Shown here: in pieces, positions 37,534 through 48,112 of the stretch | Position numbering within the stretch: position 1 is the stretch's first letter | Layout of the letters: every line of letters starts with the position of its first letter | Assembly: GCF_026262505.1 (NCBI RefSeq) | Contig: NC_067204.1 | Coordinates: 10,325,797 to 10,389,796, forward strand | Source: Trichomonas vaginalis G3 | Lineage: Eukaryota > Parabasalia > Trichomonadida > Trichomonadidae | Length of the DNA stretch: 64,000 bases | Direction: 5' to 3' | Notes under the pieces: generated by a model | The model's database searches: none | Told to the model about the DNA's origin: nothing | What the model saw: only the letters and a program-made list of their open reading frames with translations | Program-made: the position numbers and the translations under genes

Positions 37534-38958
37534 CTATTCTTCTTCGCAAGCACAATCTTCTTCTCCACCTTCTTCCTCATCATTTCCATATCTACAGAGG
37601 CATCCTCCTTCTTCCTCTTCTTCATTTTCTGCCTCTGAATCAGTTTCTATTTCCATAATTTTTGTCATCCAGTCTGGATCATCTTTAATGTCATCGTATG
37701 TTAGTCTTTGAACGTTTCGACTTGGTTCTTTATCTTCTGCTTCATCCATACCGAAATCGAAATCTCCGGAAGAAACTTCAGCTTCAGGCTGCTCTTGTAA
37801 TTCATCTGGGCCATCTGTTGGACATGGAATTCCTACGGCTGCATATGTTGATTCTTCTAATCTCGCGTATTGAATGAAACATTCAAAAAGCCATTTCAAG
37901 TAAATCACGTAAACTCCATTGTATTTCAGAGCTTTTTGAACTTCCTCGTCTGCACCACCTTCTCCTACTATTATATGTGTTGTATATGGTGTAAATGAGT
38001 CAACAACTAATGCTCCAAATTCTTCTGCAAGATAAGTGAAGGATCTGGCGTCTGCATCTGAAAGACCAGAGAAATAAAATGTTTTTCCTTCAAAAACTTG
38101 GGCTTTCCGTTGATGAAGAGTCATAATTACATGGGATTGTTCTGGATCGTAGTTTTTGTAGAACAAATCGTGAACTTCGATAAGAACTGATCGCATCTGG
38201 ATCAATATATCATCTTCAACGTAATCAGGATTAACTGTAGGAGGAAAATTCGGACCTTGTCTCGTAAAGTATGAATAACGCTTGATTTGAACGAGTCCTT
38301 TAAACAGTTTATTGTCATCACAGTACCAGACTTCAGGAGAATCGTCAAGAACTAAAACTAATTTATCTGAATATGGAAATAGTTTTTTAATGTTCTTTTT
38401 ATGAACAATATCTGTTCTGTTTCGCATTGCTTCTTCGCGAAGCATTGCAAAATCTTCTGCTGTACGTGAGAAAATTCGATTCTTAAATAATTTGTCGTCT
38501 GGATCAATTTTACTTAATATTGCATGAGCGTATGAAGGTAATGCGAGTGTGTATATCTGCAGGTCGAAATATGGAGCAATTGATGCTAAAAATTCCCTAA
38601 CATGTGGGCGGTAACGAATAAGTAAGTTTTGATTCATATTGAATTCAAAGAAGTCATCTTCTGTTGCATGAGGGTCTAGTTTTTTAATTGCTTCGACTTC
38701 ACTATGATCGCGGACTTCTGTTGTATCGATAAGTGTCTTATCCAAGTCAATAACAAGAGATAATTTCTTAGCGTCTATAAGCCTCTGTTCTTCTTGAAGA
38801 TTTCTGTTCCTTGCTTCTTCAAATGAAATCATAACAACTGAAGAATTTGGATCTGCGCGAACATAATTCTTGTCAAGATATGTCTGATCCATTGGTTTAC
38901 CGCATTGCACGCAAGAATAGTTAATAACAACGGAGTGTTTGCATTCTTCGCTTGACAT
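37534..38958 (-). CDS. FCP1-like CTD phosphatase with BRCT domain
   Basis: A 474-residue protein. The N-terminus has a small zinc-ribbon-like CxH...CVQCG motif (residues 6-20). The catalytic FCPH domain has the acylphosphatase motif DLDKTLIDT at 71-79 (nucleophile Asp71, acid/base Asp73) and LVLVLDDSPEVW near 215. A BRCT domain occupies about 297-385 (GKTFYFSGL ... YLKWLFECF). The acidic tail ends in Cys-rich GGCLCRYG...DCACEEE. This is the FCP1 layout, which dephosphorylates the RNA polymerase II C-terminal domain in the nucleus. The substrate here is uncertain because the trichomonad polymerase is reported to lack the heptad repeats. Confidence 0.9.
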   Translation of the reverse strand: MSSEECKHSVVINYSCVQCGKPMDQTYLDKNYVRADPNSSVVMISFEEARNRNLQEEQRLIDAKKLSLVIDLDKTLIDTTEVRDHSEVEAIKKLDPHATEDDFFEFNMNQNLLIRYRPHVREFLASIAPYFDLQIYTLALPSYAHAILSKIDPDDKLFKNRIFSRTAEDFAMLREEAMRNRTDIVHKKNIKKLFPYSDKLVLVLDDSPEVWYCDDNKLFKGLVQIKRYSYFTRQGPNFPPTVNPDYVEDDILIQMRSVLIEVHDLFYKNYDPEQSHVIMTLHQRKAQVFEGKTFYFSGLSDADARSFTYLAEEFGALVVDSFTPYTTHIIVGEGGADEEVQKALKYNGVYVIYLKWLFECFIQYARLEESTYAAVGIPCPTDGPDELQEQPEAEVSSGDFDFGMDEAEDKEPSRNVQRLTYDDIKDDPDWMTKIMEIETDSEAENEEEEEGGCLCRYGNDEEEGGEEDCACEEE

Positions 38959-39282
38959 AATTTTTTTTTTAGACAGAAATTTTGGTAGTAATCTCTGTAC
39001 TCAGAGTAATGATTTTGCTTTGCGAAAAAATACTGCATGTGCCATTGTTGGGGTTTTTATTTTTGACCTGAAAATTATTAAAAGTGAGAATCAAAATTCA
39101 AGCAACAATAAATTTAATAAAATGTAATATAAATTGTTTGATTGTACTGTATTTTTAGATATGTTGTTTGGGTAAAATGCAATTTATAAATATAAAATAT
39201 AATTGAAAAAAATTTAACAAGTATTATAAAAGAAATTGATAAAGTTTTGGTTGATATGATAATATTAAATTAATTTGTCTGA
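38959..39282. other. Intergenic, 5' side of the FCP1-like gene
   Basis: AT-rich; no further gene seen. Confidence 0.6.
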
Positions 39283-40333
39283 TTTAAGGGTGCACACGAG
39301 AGGATCATGTAAACTTCAGAATTTAGAACCTTATTTTTAGGCATCATCTTGGCTACCTATTTAGGCTCGAAAAGCAAAAAATATCAAAAAATACAACTTG
39401 ACTCCATTATGACCCTTTCATGGAGGTAGTTTTTATCCGCTAGTATTTTCCCTTTGAATCTCTTTCCAATTCGAAATCAAATTCAAACCTCAGTAGAAGA
39501 AAGGAAGAATCGACTTACTACGGTTGTAATACGAATAAATACATATATTTAATTATTTTTATTTACATAATAATTGTTTGAAGCTCATATTCCATCAAAT
39601 TTTTAAATAAAAACATTAAAATGTTGAAAATGTTCATATATTTTAATAGGGTTTTGGCACTTTATTGAGGAATTACTACATACATAGTCGAACTGAACTT
39701 GATATTTTGAAATTTAAATTATTTATCAAAATTAAAATTTAACTTGAAATTTATAATTATTTAGTCATATTTTGCATAATTCTAAGTAGATTTTGTAAAA
39801 AATCAAGAAAGAAAAATTTTAACGTGCTTTATTTTTTCTTTTTTATAATAATACATATTATTATATAATTAACATATTCATAATGTTTCACCCTTTCAAA
39901 AATATAATCCTCCTGCTCTCAAATAAACGTACATACGGGTGGCCTCTTTTTTCAAAAAATTAAAATTTGAAATTTTGGGCTCAAATATTAGAGATTTTTT
40001 CAACCTTCAACGATATATGTTGTCTATATCAGACCTCCTTTCTTTTTGATACTTAACATTGTTCCTAAATCTTAGCCGTTAAGGCTGTTCTGAAAATATT
40101 TTTTTTTCGAAAAAATTCGAAAAAAATTCTTAAAATTCAAAAATCCCTTAATTCCTGAGGATTTTGGAAAAAAGTTTTTACATGAACATGTGTATATTAT
40201 ATGAAGTATATTGATAAGGTAAAAATCAAATTTTATTGCATATTCATCGAGAAAATAAACTAACGAATCCCTCAAAATTGAGAGGGTAATCCTCCTCCTC
40301 TCAAATAAACGTACATACGGGTGCACCCTTAAA
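39283..40333. mobile_element. AAGGGT-ended inverted-repeat element (about 1.05 kb)
   Basis: Ends are a 13-bp inverted repeat: TTTAAGGGTGCAC at 39283-39295 and its complement at 40321-40333. Inside, a 36-bp direct repeat with one mismatch occurs at 39906-39941 and again at the right end at 40288-40323. The length and the AAGGGT terminus resemble the Mutator-like element at 15.5 kb. No target duplication is visible, so it may be older or rearranged. No transposase is seen. Confidence 0.5.
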
Positions 40334-41270
40334 ATCGCGTAAAAACAGCTTGATTTATTATTAAAGCTAAAATTAATAAAATAATAGAATATTTTAGTTC
40401 TGAAAGGAGTTAAAATAACCTAAGAAATAAGCAATTTTGATTACTTATCATTTTCGATCCTTAGTTTAAAGTTAAGATTCCTATAGCTAATTCTAGGAGC
40501 ACTCATGATATTGAGCTTTTTCTCAGGCTAGAAATGGTAAATGCCAACTTTCATTCAAAATACTGAATAAAATTGTATAATGCATCATAAAATACTGTAG
40601 ATTACATGTAAAAAGATCAATTCTACTTTAAAATATAGAAAATTTCTCATTTTTCAAAATTGGATGGATCCAATATCATTTAATTTTTAACTAATTGTCT
40701 GAATAAAGATGCACAACAAACATAAGATAATGTCCAATACTTGATGACCTCAATCATCATAACATTCGCTCAATTTTGTAATTATCTAAAAGAAAATCAA
40801 ATATTTCATTGATTTTATTAATAAACATTAATAAGTGAATCATATTCTTAACTTAAATAAAGGAGGAGATGGTTCAGCTAAAACCGTTATTTTAAATTGT
40901 ACGATAAGGTTTTGAAATTAAGGTCATATTTGACTATAATACAAATAAACAATGCATTAAGAAGAGAAATAAAGTGGCCAAACGATACTTTCAGAATTTT
41001 ATTAATAAAATTTATTTTAACAAAAGTGAATTGTATCAAAATTCCTCCCACACTGTTATGATAAAATAAAATTTTTCTTCACAAATTTTGAATGGTTGAA
41101 GCTAAATATCGTTCTAATTTGAATAAGCAACAACTCGTGCCAATTTTACGTTGAAGAATATAATGCCCTAATTAATAAATATATGTAGAATATGCGATTT
41201 AAATGCCATGCAAACACTTAACGTTTGAAAGGCCTTTTCAAAATTTTGAGTATATTTGGGTTAAATTTTA
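40334..41270. other. Intergenic, 940 bp
   Basis: AT-rich; no gene or repeat recognised. It ends at the Inr of the MATE gene. Confidence 0.6.
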
Positions 41271-41275
41271 TCACA
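41271..41275 (+). promoter_or_regulatory. Inr of the MATE transporter gene
   Basis: TCACA with +1 A at 41273, 13 bases before the ATG at 41286. Confidence 0.6.
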
Positions 41276-41285
41276 ATTTTCTTTG

Positions 41286-42797
41286 ATGCTGGAAAGCGAA
41301 CAGCACGATGATGATTATCTCCTTGGAGGTCGTCCTCCATTGGTCACCATCTTAATAATGTCGTTAGGACCCTTAGTTTCCCAAATAGTTCACGCCGCTG
41401 CTAATGTTGTTGGATCCATTTTGGTTGCTAAGTCAATTGGACAAGTTGGTGTAGAAGTTTTTGGAGCTATTTTCGTCGTTGAGTTCTTTGCTGTTGCAAT
41501 TGCTCACTTCCTTTCGGCTGGACTTTCAGTCCGATTGAGTTATCTTTATGGAGCTCAGCAAATGGAGAACTGCGATCAGCTATTTGTAGATTTCATACGT
41601 ATCAGTATTATGTTCGGAATATTTGTTCCATGCTTGATTCTCCCGATTACAAAAACAATGGTAGAATGGTTCGGAGCAGATAAGTTAACAGCCGAAATGT
41701 CATTGGAATACATGATACCAATTACTGGTGGCTGCGTGTTTAATATTATCTTTTTTGTTGCTTCAGGTGTTGTTCAGGCTGATGGTAGATCAGTTGAATA
41801 TGCAGTTTATCAAGTTGTTTCTTTGGTTTTAAACATTGGTATTTTCGCGCCAGTTTTTCTTCTAGCTATCAAAACTCCAATATGGGGAGCTTCCTTAGCA
41901 ACAATTCTTTCTGAAGCTATTCCAGGAATAATCGTAACTGTAAGAACTTTCCAAGGAAAGTATAGAATCACTCCAAAATTTAATATGTTCTTCAAATGCT
42001 TTACTCCAGAAACAAAGCATGCACTTAATATAGGTTTATCAACTCTTATCTCTCAAATCTCACTCAACTTACCTTTCTTGATTATGCAGAAATATGTCAA
42101 TAATGCTGCTATAGCAATCAATGAATACGGTAACTCAGTAGCTGTTTGGGCTGTTGTTGAAAAGCTTTATCTAATTGTTGGTGGCGTATGCATCGGCTTT
42201 TCAAATGGTTTCCTGAATCCAGGCTCTTATGCATATGGTGCAAAGAATATTAAAAGAATGTGCAGATTGGTAGTTCATGGATTATGGTTATGCACTTTTA
42301 CATGCGCTATTATATCTATATTCATCATTGCTATGCCTGTTCAAATTTCACTTTTGTGGTCAGATAATGAAACATTCTTAGAGATGTCAAAGGGAATTAC
42401 ACCAATTCTTTATTATACAGCTTTCACTTTAGGTGTACAGTATATGGTTCCTGTTCTTTTGCAAGCAACAAAGAAGATTATGGCTTCTTCTGTATTGTCA
42501 GTTTTAACATTAGTTTTGCCAGTTCCTGTTTTCAGTACTTTCCTTTATTTCACAGGAGATGGAAAGAGAAATCCAAAGAGAATATTCTATGCTTACACAT
42601 GCAATGATTTGTACTCACTCATTGTTTGCATACTTTTCGCGATTAAGCCTATTAGAATGATGTATAAGGCAATCAAACATGGAATTATGGAAGAAGATGA
42701 AGAGAAGAAATCAGAGAAGCCACCTTCAGAAGACAATCTCTCTATTGATAATACAGATTCCATGGATGAACAAGATAGAGCTGCGGATGAATTGTAA
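41286..42797 (+). CDS. MATE-family multidrug/toxin extrusion transporter
   Basis: I chose the ATG at 41286 (MLESEQHDDDYLLGGRPP), 13 bases after an Inr, giving 503 residues. About twelve hydrophobic helices form two similar halves. Family landmarks include LGGRPPLVTILIMSLGPLV before helix 1, ASGVVQADGRSVEYAV, and LNIGLSTLISQISLNLP at the start of the second half. MATE proteins export cationic compounds using a H+ or Na+ gradient at the plasma membrane. The acidic 45-residue C-terminal tail (EEDEEKKSEKPPSEDN) is probably cytosolic. T. vaginalis carries many MATE paralogues. Confidence 0.9.
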   Translation: MLESEQHDDDYLLGGRPPLVTILIMSLGPLVSQIVHAAANVVGSILVAKSIGQVGVEVFGAIFVVEFFAVAIAHFLSAGLSVRLSYLYGAQQMENCDQLFVDFIRISIMFGIFVPCLILPITKTMVEWFGADKLTAEMSLEYMIPITGGCVFNIIFFVASGVVQADGRSVEYAVYQVVSLVLNIGIFAPVFLLAIKTPIWGASLATILSEAIPGIIVTVRTFQGKYRITPKFNMFFKCFTPETKHALNIGLSTLISQISLNLPFLIMQKYVNNAAIAINEYGNSVAVWAVVEKLYLIVGGVCIGFSNGFLNPGSYAYGAKNIKRMCRLVVHGLWLCTFTCAIISIFIIAMPVQISLLWSDNETFLEMSKGITPILYYTAFTLGVQYMVPVLLQATKKIMASSVLSVLTLVLPVPVFSTFLYFTGDGKRNPKRIFYAYTCNDLYSLIVCILFAIKPIRMMYKAIKHGIMEEDEEKKSEKPPSEDNLSIDNTDSMDEQDRAADEL

Positions 42798-42879
42798 AAT
42801 TATTCAAATCTTTATAGTTATAAATGGAATTTATTTTATTTAAATATATCGATTTTTTTTCAAGTGCAATGTATGTTGT

Positions 42880-44124
42880 AAACAGAAATTCATCAAAAGT
42901 GACACCTCAGAAAAACTAAAATATTGAATTTTTGGAACTTTTGATAGAGCACGTTTTTAAATATTAATTAAAGTAAATGTATATTATGTAAAGATTCTTT
43001 TTAATAAAAAAATAAAATTTTGAAGAAGAACACAAAATCTTCTGAAAAATAATATCACATAAACTCATATTATTTTCTAATATATAACTATTTTATATAA
43101 AAATCAAATTCAATGATCTTAAAAGCGAAGGATAAACCTCAAAATTTACGAATATAATGAGTGGGAATATAATGCTTATCTATCATAAAACCATATGAAA
43201 TATCAATTTTTGCTTTACGCCTAATTTTTGACGACAATTAGCAAAAAATGTTAAATGTTAACACTCAATCCGTTTGAATATGAAAAATTAAATTGACTTT
43301 GATTAAATGTTTTTATTTATCATGCAATTCTTCTTGCGACCAAAGATTTGAATAAAAGTTCAAAAAAATAAGATAGCTTAAAAAATAATATACGGTAGTG
43401 TTTACTAATAGATGAATAGTATATAAATTCTATTAAAATGGATTTGATCCAAAAAAATATATAAAATTTGATCATAAATAAAATCGTTTTAAATTACTTC
43501 TTCATTTAAATTATAACAATTATTTTTGGTTTTATATATTTTTGGGATCAAATTCATTTTAATAGAATTTATATACTATTCATCTATTAGTAAACACTAC
43601 CGTATATTATTTTTTAAGCTATCTTATTTTTTGAACTTTTATTCAAATCTTTGGTCGCAAGAAGAATTGCATGATAAATAAAAACATTTAATCAAAGTCA
43701 ATTTTATTTTTCATATTCAAATGGACTGAGTGTTAACATTTAACATTTTTTGCTAATTGTCGTCAAAAATTAGGCGTAAAGCAAAAATTGATATTTCATA
43801 TGGTTTTATGATAGATAAGCATTATATTCCCACTCATTATATTCGTAAATTTTGAGGTTTATCCTTCGCTTTTAAGATCATTGAATTTGATTTTTATATA
43901 AAATAGTTATATATTAGAAAATAATATGAGTTTATGTGATATTATTTTTCAGAAGATTTCATTCTATATGCCTATGAAAAGTACTCTCAAAACTAACTTT
44001 TTCCTAATTATAATTAAATCTAGAATATTGTATTATGCTTAGTATTATTTCATTTTTCTCATTCAATTTAGAATTTACAAATGTCAAAAAATTGAGAGCT
44101 GTCACTTTTGATGAATTTCTGTTT
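42880..44124. mobile_element. Large fold-back element (nested inverted repeats)
   Basis: Outer ends are a 25-bp perfect inverted repeat (AAACAGAAATTC... at 42880-42904; complement at 44100-44124). Inside, arms of about 430 bp at 43035-43466 and 43530-43959 are near-perfect inverted copies with few differences, around a spacer of about 63 bp. The stretches between the outer and inner repeats (about 130-140 bp) are not alike. No gene is inside. The near identity of the arms implies recent formation or gene conversion. Confidence 0.85.
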
Positions 44125-44398
44125 ATTACACAATGTAAACATATATAAATATCATTTACAAGTTGAAATTGAGTATGATTGAATTTCTTTTGGAAATTAT
44201 GAAATTTGAAAGTAACAAATTGAAAATTTATGCGATTATATAGAAACTTTAAAAGCCTTTCTTCGAATACGTCAAATTGTTGACGAGAAATTCAAGAAAT
44301 ATTTAGACAAAGTGATTAAATCTATTACATAAACGAATCATATTACAAGAATAATAGATTTATTGGATTATTTGTAAGATTTATAAGACTTCATTTTG
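44125..44398. other. Upstream region of the signal/TM coiled-coil gene
   Basis: AT-rich; two Inr candidates lie near 44391-44403. Nothing else seen. Confidence 0.5.
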
Positions 44399-44421
44399 TC
44401 ACTTTTTCTACCTGAAATCAA

Positions 44422-45000
44422 ATGTTTCTTGTATTTTTATTCACAATCTTAGCTGATTCTCGCAGATTAGAATCATTGGTTCAAAAGTACAAAGAGCAAG
44501 TTGCAAAAGACAGAACTATTGATAAAGAAGAAGAGGCCATTCTTTGGGCTTTGGCCGAATTTGGTCAGCAATTAGATAAGACAGTCACAGGAGAAGAAGT
44601 TTCCACAGAAATTGGAGATAGGCTAAATCAAATTCTCGAAAGAGTAGACATCACAGACGCTTTGCTAAGAAAAGATTTTAATGAAATGAAATTCGAATTC
44701 AATCAGGCCAAAGAACAGATACGCAACTTAGTTGAGAGCTCAAAATTCCAAATTATGGATGAAATGGAAGCATTTAGGGACAAATTAACTATTGCTTTAC
44801 AACAACTTGTTGATGCAAACAAAGAAGTTCAAAACAGGTCTGGCTCGAAAGTCAGTATTACAGCTAAGCACGTAGTTCAAAAATTACGAAACAAAGCAAT
44901 TCGCCGTTCTTTGATTTTCTTTGTTGCATTCCAAGTTTTGCTTGCTTGTGGCGTAATATTCTACAAGAAGTTAGAAAGGCAATTAAGAATGCTTCTTTAA
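44422..45000 (+). CDS. Type I membrane protein with lumenal coiled coil, 192 residues
   Basis: ATG 21 bases after TCACT (+1 at 44401). A signal peptide, MFLVFLFTILADS, is followed by a charged helical lumenal region with heptad spacing at about 80-140 (MKFEFNQAKEQIRNLVESSKF). One membrane helix lies at about 163-182 (SLIFFVAFQVLLACGVIFY). The short basic cytosolic tail is KKLERQLRMLL. The layout recalls stalk-and-tail parts of cargo receptors in the early secretory pathway, but there is no lectin or GOLD domain. I do not recognise the family. Confidence 0.7.
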   Translation: MFLVFLFTILADSRRLESLVQKYKEQVAKDRTIDKEEEAILWALAEFGQQLDKTVTGEEVSTEIGDRLNQILERVDITDALLRKDFNEMKFEFNQAKEQIRNLVESSKFQIMDEMEAFRDKLTIALQQLVDANKEVQNRSGSKVSITAKHVVQKLRNKAIRRSLIFFVAFQVLLACGVIFYKKLERQLRMLL

Positions 45001-45575
45001 TATATTTTTTTTTGTTTTCATATTTTATAAAAATCAGCTGTAATATTGTAAGAAATGCATAATATCGTTCATTTTGCTATCAATACGTGTAACATACCAA
45101 CATATCGGAAAATAAATATTTTGAAAATTCTTTAATAAATTCATAAATGACTTTCTTTTAGAAAAAATGTTGCATGCTAAGTTCGGTCAACGATAGAAAT
45201 TGAGTTGAAATTAATCGTCGAGGAAGTACGATTATGTAAAGTAAAAGATGTTGTGGGATTTTTAATATTATATATTATTTTATAATAAATTTTTTTGAGT
45301 CATTTTAAGAAGCACATATAATTTTTTGAATTTAAAAATTAAAGTAGTGTCAAACGAATTTATCACTTAATTTAATACTCAGATTTCTTAAAATTAATGA
45401 AAAAAGGTTTTCTGAGAACTTTTGAGAATGGTTTTCAAATTCCATTATTGAAAATATATAGGTATTGTATGAAATTCAAACTCTATATTTATTAAAATTC
45501 TAAATTTTTAATAAAATAACTTTTCAGAGGAATATGATTTTGAATGGTTGATTAATAAGTATAAAAATGTCTACG
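45001..45575. other. Intergenic, about 575 bp
   Basis: AT-rich; no gene. It leads into the hairpin array. Confidence 0.6.
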
Positions 45576-45901
45576 ATTTTAAGGAGGAATTGTTCCTTAT
45601 GAGGTATACATCATAATTATATACCTCATAAGGAACAATTCCCTCTTGATAGCTGGGAAACTTTCTCTGAATAACTTATCATTTGGAGAAAGTTTCCCAG
45701 CTATCTATTAGGAACTAAAGGCTGTGAGGCACTAATATATAATCAGTGCCTCATAGCCTTTAGTTTCTTATTAAAAACGAGAAAACTTGTTCGAAATGAT
45801 AAACAATTTCGAACAAGTTTTCTCATTTTAAGGAGGGAATTGTTCCTTATGAGGTATACATCATAACTATATACCTCATAAGGAACAATTCCCTCTTGAT
45901 A
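45576..45901. repeat. Hairpin array 1: five packed palindromes
   Basis: Five adjacent hairpins. A is 45586-45608 with 45620-45642 (23-bp arms, 11-base loop). B is 45648-45667 with 45686-45705 (20-bp arms). C is 45713-45733 with 45745-45765 (21-bp arms, one G-T position). D is 45779-45797 with 45806-45824 (19-bp arms, 8-base loop). A' is about 45833-45858 with 45870-45895, a near copy of A. A and A' with their flanks form about 76-bp direct repeats (45576-45651 and 45825-45901) that enclose B, C and D. No protein is encoded. Stem motifs are shared with array 2 at 54.8 kb. Confidence 0.95.
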
Positions 45902-46268
45902 TCCTGGATATTTTTGAATATATTTTTTTAATTAAAGTTCTCAAAAGTATTATCAAAAGTGATTTTTTAAAAATATCTCCAATTAATTAACTAATTAAAA
46001 GTATTATATTTTTAAAATTAAATGGTTTTTCAATTTTTTTGAAGGAATTGAGATACTTCCCACGACAATAAAATTGAGAGGTTTACATTATGACTGATCT
46101 TAGCATGCAACAAAAACTCATCTAGAAAATAAATGCCTATATGAATATTAAACAAATTTCATAAATTGTATATACAAAATCTCTGTGGCGATTATTTTCC
46201 ACAAGTATAGCATGGTTTTTTTTCATAATGAGTGAAAAGAATATTTAGGGATTTAGAGATCCTTATTA
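45902..46268. other. Intergenic between hairpin array 1 and the third ankyrin gene
   Basis: AT-rich; nothing seen except the Inr at its end. Confidence 0.6.
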
Positions 46269-46273
46269 TCATT
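46269..46273 (+). promoter_or_regulatory. Inr of the third ankyrin gene
   Basis: TCATT with +1 A at 46271, 16 bases before the ATG at 46287. Confidence 0.6.
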
Positions 46274-46286
46274 GGTAAAATTTTTA

Positions 46287-47804
46287 ATGTCCGTTCACGA
46301 CGAGAATACACATCGATATAGTGAACTGAGGAGCAAGTTCAAGTGCTACATTGATACATATAATGCATTGTATCAGCTAAAAACGAAAAATAAAGACGAT
46401 TTGCACTCGATTTACAAAATGATAAAGACAGAGTTGATTGATTCAAAGAAATGTCTACCTCAAATACTTATAAAAGACATTTTAAACATCATTCCATTTA
46501 ATACTCGATATACAAATTCATACTTGAAACTTGCGAAACTCATCTATGATGAATATCAAATAGAAGAGGTATATGATATTAGCTCTTCAAGCCTTAGCAT
46601 GTTTTATTATAAATATGATATTAAATTACAAAATGAAGACTACGATTATGGGGATTTTTTATTTTATCTTCTGCTTCATTCAGAAAATTCAATTTTCAGA
46701 TTAATTATGGATGACAACCTAGAGCAATTCATTTCATTCACTGAAAGAGCAGGATTTGATAAAGATCAACGATTTGAATTCTATTTACAGGAATTTTCCG
46801 GTCACTTCTTTTCGTTACTTGAATTATGTTGTTACTATGGATCAGTTCGTTGTTTCAAGTTTTTAAGAACAAAATTTAACTCAGAAATATCTTACAGATG
46901 TCTCAAATTTTCATTTTTAGGCGGAAATCAAGAGATTATGAGTGAATGCCTGAAATATAATGAACCATATGGAGATATCATGAAATATGCAATTATTTCA
47001 CACAACATTGATTTTGTTACATTCTTGATGAATGAATACAATATATCTATTGATTTAGAATGTTGCGTTGAATACAATAATCTTGAATCATTTTTAGTTG
47101 CTTTTGATCAAAATTTTTCATTGAATCATATTGACGAATGCTTTTATTATTCAACAACGTTTAACATTCCACCACTTTGGGAATATTTCCTTTCACTTGG
47201 TGCAAATATCAATGCAAAATTTGAAGATGGATTTACGGCACTTTATAATGCTTCAAGAAACGATGAAAAAGAAACAGTAGAATTTCTACTTTCACATGGT
47301 GCAAATCCAGATGAAGAAGATTTAATTGGAGATACTGCTCTTCTTTATGCTATTTATCTTGAAAACAAAGAGATTATCGAACTCCTTCTTTTACATGGTG
47401 CAGATGTAAAACAAAATAGATCTAATAAATTACCACTTCATCGTGCAGCATCACAAAGTACTAAAGAAATTGTCGAACTTATTATTTCATATGGTGCAAA
47501 TGTCAATGTAAAAGATAATTATAAACAAACAGCTCTTCGTTGTGCAATGTATAATAAGAATATAAAAGAAATAGTTGAAATTCTTCTTTCACATGGTGCA
47601 AATGTCAATGAATAAAATGAAGATGGAAATACTGTTCTTCACATTGCCGCAAAAGATAATAATAAAGAAATAGTTGAACTCCTTCTTTCACATGGTGCAA
47701 ATGTCAATGAAAAAGATGAAGATGGAAGGACTGCTCTTCAGATTGCTAAAGATAAAAACAATAAAAAAGTAATTCAACTTCTTCTTGCTCATGTTAACAA
47801 TTGA
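46287..47804 (+). pseudogene. Ankyrin-repeat protein with DUF3447-like region, premature stop
   Basis: I chose the ATG at 46287 (MSVHDENTHRYSELRSKFKC), 16 bases after an Inr. It is a paralogue of the gene at 34.8 kb: same N-terminal region, same GGNQEIMSECLKY and HNIDFVTFLMNEYN blocks, then ankyrin repeats (LLLSHGANVNE). A TAA at 47613-47615 falls where the repeat consensus has Lys (GANVNE-stop-NEDGNT). The same frame then continues through about two more repeats to a TGA at 47802-47804. The product would be 442 residues if the stop is real, against 505 if it is a sequencing error. Confidence 0.85.
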
Positions 47805-48094
47805 CTGACGTTTACTAAATTTCACTTAATTTGTCACTAGCTGTACGAACAAGTCTATATGGGTACATATTGCTAGAGTTTCCTCTGAAGTTCATCAGAT
47901 TTTCTTCATACTACACATTTAGTATATATGGTCTATATACAATCTATGTTCTTGAGAATATGGTCAAATTCTGGTTATCTTTAATTTTTTTCTGAATAAA
48001 GGTGACAAATCTTGACCAATTATCGAAAAAAATTTTCCGATTATTTTTTTCTCAAAAAATTTTTCTCCCCAAAAAAAGAAAAGTAAAAAACACT
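47805..48094. other. Short intergenic
   Basis: AT-rich; carries the upstream region of the PA200 gene. Nothing else seen. Confidence 0.6.
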
Positions 48095-48099
48095 TCATT
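48095..48099 (+). promoter_or_regulatory. Inr of the PA200 gene
   Basis: TCATT with +1 A at 48097, 16 bases before the ATG at 48113. It argues against the upstream non-ATG extension. Confidence 0.6.
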
Positions 48100-48112
48100 T
48101 TTTATTAATATC

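Noticed and set aside
45586-45895. CRISPR-like array
   Set aside because: The repeated units are palindromes of differing sequence, without constant repeats separated by unique spacers, and the genome is eukaryotic.
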